From Candidatus Omnitrophota bacterium (lineage in GTDB: Bacteria; Omnitrophota; Gorgyraeia; Gygaellales; Profunditerraquicolaceae): a DNA stretch of 5,686 bases. Shown one piece after another: positions 4,296 to 5,686 of this stretch. The position numbers and the translations under genes were made by a program. Numbering within the stretch: position 1 is the first letter of the stretch; every line of letters starts with the position of its first letter. The notes below the pieces were generated by a model that did no database searches, was not told where the DNA came from, and saw nothing but the letters and a program-made list of their open reading frames with translations. Location: assembly GCA_028714595.1 (NCBI GenBank), contig JAQTMD010000104.1:1-5686 (forward strand), read 5' to 3'.

Positions 4296-5686
4296 ATGTT
4301 CGGAAGGCTCAAACGCTTCTACGGCCGGCAGCAGGGATTCAGCCTCATCGTGGTGATTTTTCTCATGATGATCCTGGCGATCATGGGCTGGACTCTGGCG
4401 AATTTCCTGGCCGGCGATTTCCAGTCCGGACTGCGGAGTTTTTCTTCCGAAGAGGCGTTATACCTTGCAGAGGCAGGCAAGGAGTGGGCCATCCGCCAGT
4501 TGATCAGCAATGCAAGTTTCAATACCAGCATAGACCGGGATTGCAATCATACCAATGAATGGCGCACGCATAACCTGAGCGCAGGCCAGTATAAGATCTG
4601 CTGCCGGGGCAATAACTCCCTGGAGGACGCCCAGTTCGCCGTCGAATCCGTGGGCTACGTACCCGGCGCCGCCAACTATCTCGCCATGCGCAAGGTCAAG
4701 GTGCTGCTGAGCATCGGCAATATGAATGCCGCCATCCAGGCAAAAAATCTTTTTGACTGGTCCGGCGCGACAACGAGCCCCGCGAACAGGTTCCGGATAG
4801 AGGGCGATATCCAGGCAGGCCACTATGAGGGCACCGACAGTAATACCGTACGGGACCAGCCCGTTGACCTCGAGGTACCGGATACGGATTACAGCCGGGG
4901 GTTCCTTTTTTCAGGCATGTTCCCCGAGATCGACATGAGTTATTTCTACGACCGGAGGGATTATCTCTGGGATTACTCCCGGGAATCCAATATCACGAAC
5001 ATTACCCTTGTGAGCGGAGGGGGCGGCCACGGGGGCTGGACGCGGAGACAAATAAGGGTACAGGACCCGATATTTGCCTCCGGGGCAGGGGAAGGCTGGG
5101 AGGATGATGCGGCAGTGAGGAATTTGAGGATCGGCGGGTGGGGCGACGGCAGTTGGAGCGAGATCGTTGACCTGGTCAACACGACAACCGTGCGGCTGGA
5201 TGACGATACGACAAGCGGGTGGCTGGTGGGAGACCGCATCCGCACAGTCAAGCGGTATTACGAGACCCCCTGGGAATGGTGTGGGATAAAGTATATCAAG
5301 GGAGACGTCCTGATCGACGTGCGGGAGGACGATTTTGAACCGTGGTCGGGATTTTATATCATCGCTGAAGGCGATATCGCCATCCGCGGCACCCATGCCG
5401 TGCAGATGCCGGGCCAGTGCTGGACGGACAGGGAAGAGCCCAATCTCGCCACAAAAAACGGGAATATCTATTCGCCTGACACCCCCGAAGGGAGTCAGAA
5501 CCAGAGAGCGGATAAGCGTGCGTTCCGCGGCATGATCTTTTCAGAGAACGGGGACGTGGTATTCAATTACCTGAGCAATACCTATAACGGGACCGTATGC
5601 GGCAATAATGTCATTTTAAGCGGACAGGTTTTTTTAAGTAACGAGACATTCGGAGGATGGTGGGGCGGGTGGGGCAGGTGGGGCAG
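4296..5686 (+). CDS. PilX-like minor pilin with long C-terminal extension (3' partial)
   Basis: Open from ATG 4296 to the window end, 463 codons with no stop. The basic N-terminus (MFGRLKRFYGRQQG14|FSLIVV) and hydrophobic helix at about 17-37 form a class III signal without the usual Glu at mature position 5, as is common in PilX and GspK proteins. Residues 50-69 (SSEEALYLAEAGKEWAIRQL) match the PilX helix. PilX-type proteins join the minor-pilin initiation or tip complex; known PilX proteins are roughly 200 residues, so this one is more than twice as long. Residues about 335-450 show repeated short beta strands and glycines (GFYIIAEGDIAIRG, GMIFSENGDVVF, NNVILSGQVFLSN), suggesting a beta-helix-like fold. 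Glycine/tryptophan-rich stretches occur at 240-248 and 453-463. Ten N-x-S/T sequons are present. In canonical operons pilY1 or a pilin gene follows; that cannot be seen here. Confidence 0.8.
   Translation, partial: MFGRLKRFYGRQQGFSLIVVIFLMMILAIMGWTLANFLAGDFQSGLRSFSSEEALYLAEAGKEWAIRQLISNASFNTSIDRDCNHTNEWRTHNLSAGQYKICCRGNNSLEDAQFAVESVGYVPGAANYLAMRKVKVLLSIGNMNAAIQAKNLFDWSGATTSPANRFRIEGDIQAGHYEGTDSNTVRDQPVDLEVPDTDYSRGFLFSGMFPEIDMSYFYDRRDYLWDYSRESNITNITLVSGGGGHGGWTRRQIRVQDPIFASGAGEGWEDDAAVRNLRIGGWGDGSWSEIVDLVNTTTVRLDDDTTSGWLVGDRIRTVKRYYETPWEWCGIKYIKGDVLIDVREDDFEPWSGFYIIAEGDIAIRGTHAVQMPGQCWTDREEPNLATKNGNIYSPDTPEGSQNQRADKRAFRGMIFSENGDVVFNYLSNTYNGTVCGNNVILSGQVFLSNETFGGWWGGWGRWG
5661..5686 (+). repeat. 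Short G-rich 9-bp tandem repeat in the coding sequence (cut by window end)
   Basis: TGGGGCGGG at 5661-5669, TGGGGCAGG at 5670-5678 and TGGGGCAG at 5679-5686 are near-identical 9-bp units in phase with the reading frame. They encode Trp-Gly-Gly/Arg triplets. The copy number is unknown because the window ends inside the array. Confidence 0.55.

Noticed and set aside
4911..5396. 161-codon minus-strand open frame, plus another at 4458-4823
   Set aside because: Both are opposite the PilX-like gene, whose plus-strand frame has a ribosome site and recognisable N-terminal motif and stays open across the whole stretch.

Overview
The window looks like chromosomal DNA from a diderm bacterium that makes type IV pili. 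There are no mobile-element, CRISPR or RNA-gene signals. The lineage cannot be fixed from the sequence. Long PilX-like proteins and signalling-domain fusions remind me of uncultured groups such as Omnitrophota, but that is only a guess.

Layout. (1) Positions 1-263, + strand: the C-terminal end of a nucleotide-sugar epimerase/dehydratase. (2) Positions 251-2473, - strand: two tandem paralogous genes, each an N-terminal ComFB-type domain (Cys-x-Cys-x-x-Cys) fused to a CheR-type SAM-dependent methyltransferase. The promoter-proximal copy has an in-frame amber codon at 1547-1549 that cuts off its last 57 residues; the distal copy is intact. The distal copy converges on the epimerase gene and their 3' ends overlap by 13 bp. 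(3) Positions 2474-2605: a 132-bp divergent promoter region with a candidate promoter in each direction and an inverted repeat between them. (4) Positions 2606-5686, + strand: four tightly packed genes with class III (prepilin) signal sequences, in the order FimT/GspH-like, PilV/MshD-like, PilW/GspJ-like, PilX-like. This is the order of classical minor-pilin operons. The last gene has no stop codon in the window and runs off its end.

Two architectures stand out. The first pilin gene begins with a complete small MerR-type DNA-binding domain placed directly before the prepilin cleavage site, and an internal GTG with its own Shine-Dalgarno could also yield a normal short-leader prepilin. The divergent methyltransferases carry ComFB domains; some cyanobacterial ComFB proteins have been reported to bind cyclic dinucleotides and to affect competence, motility or cell size. 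A reasonable but unproven picture is a pilus module whose expression is sensed through the MerR-prepilin and whose chemosensory signalling is adjusted by ComFB-gated methylation, comparable in role to PilK of Pil-Chp systems.

The four pilin-like proteins are also strongly enriched in N-x-S/T sequons (26 by my hand count, about 41% of all Asn), whereas the two cytoplasmic methyltransferases have one each. This raises the possibility of N-glycosylation of the pilus tip.
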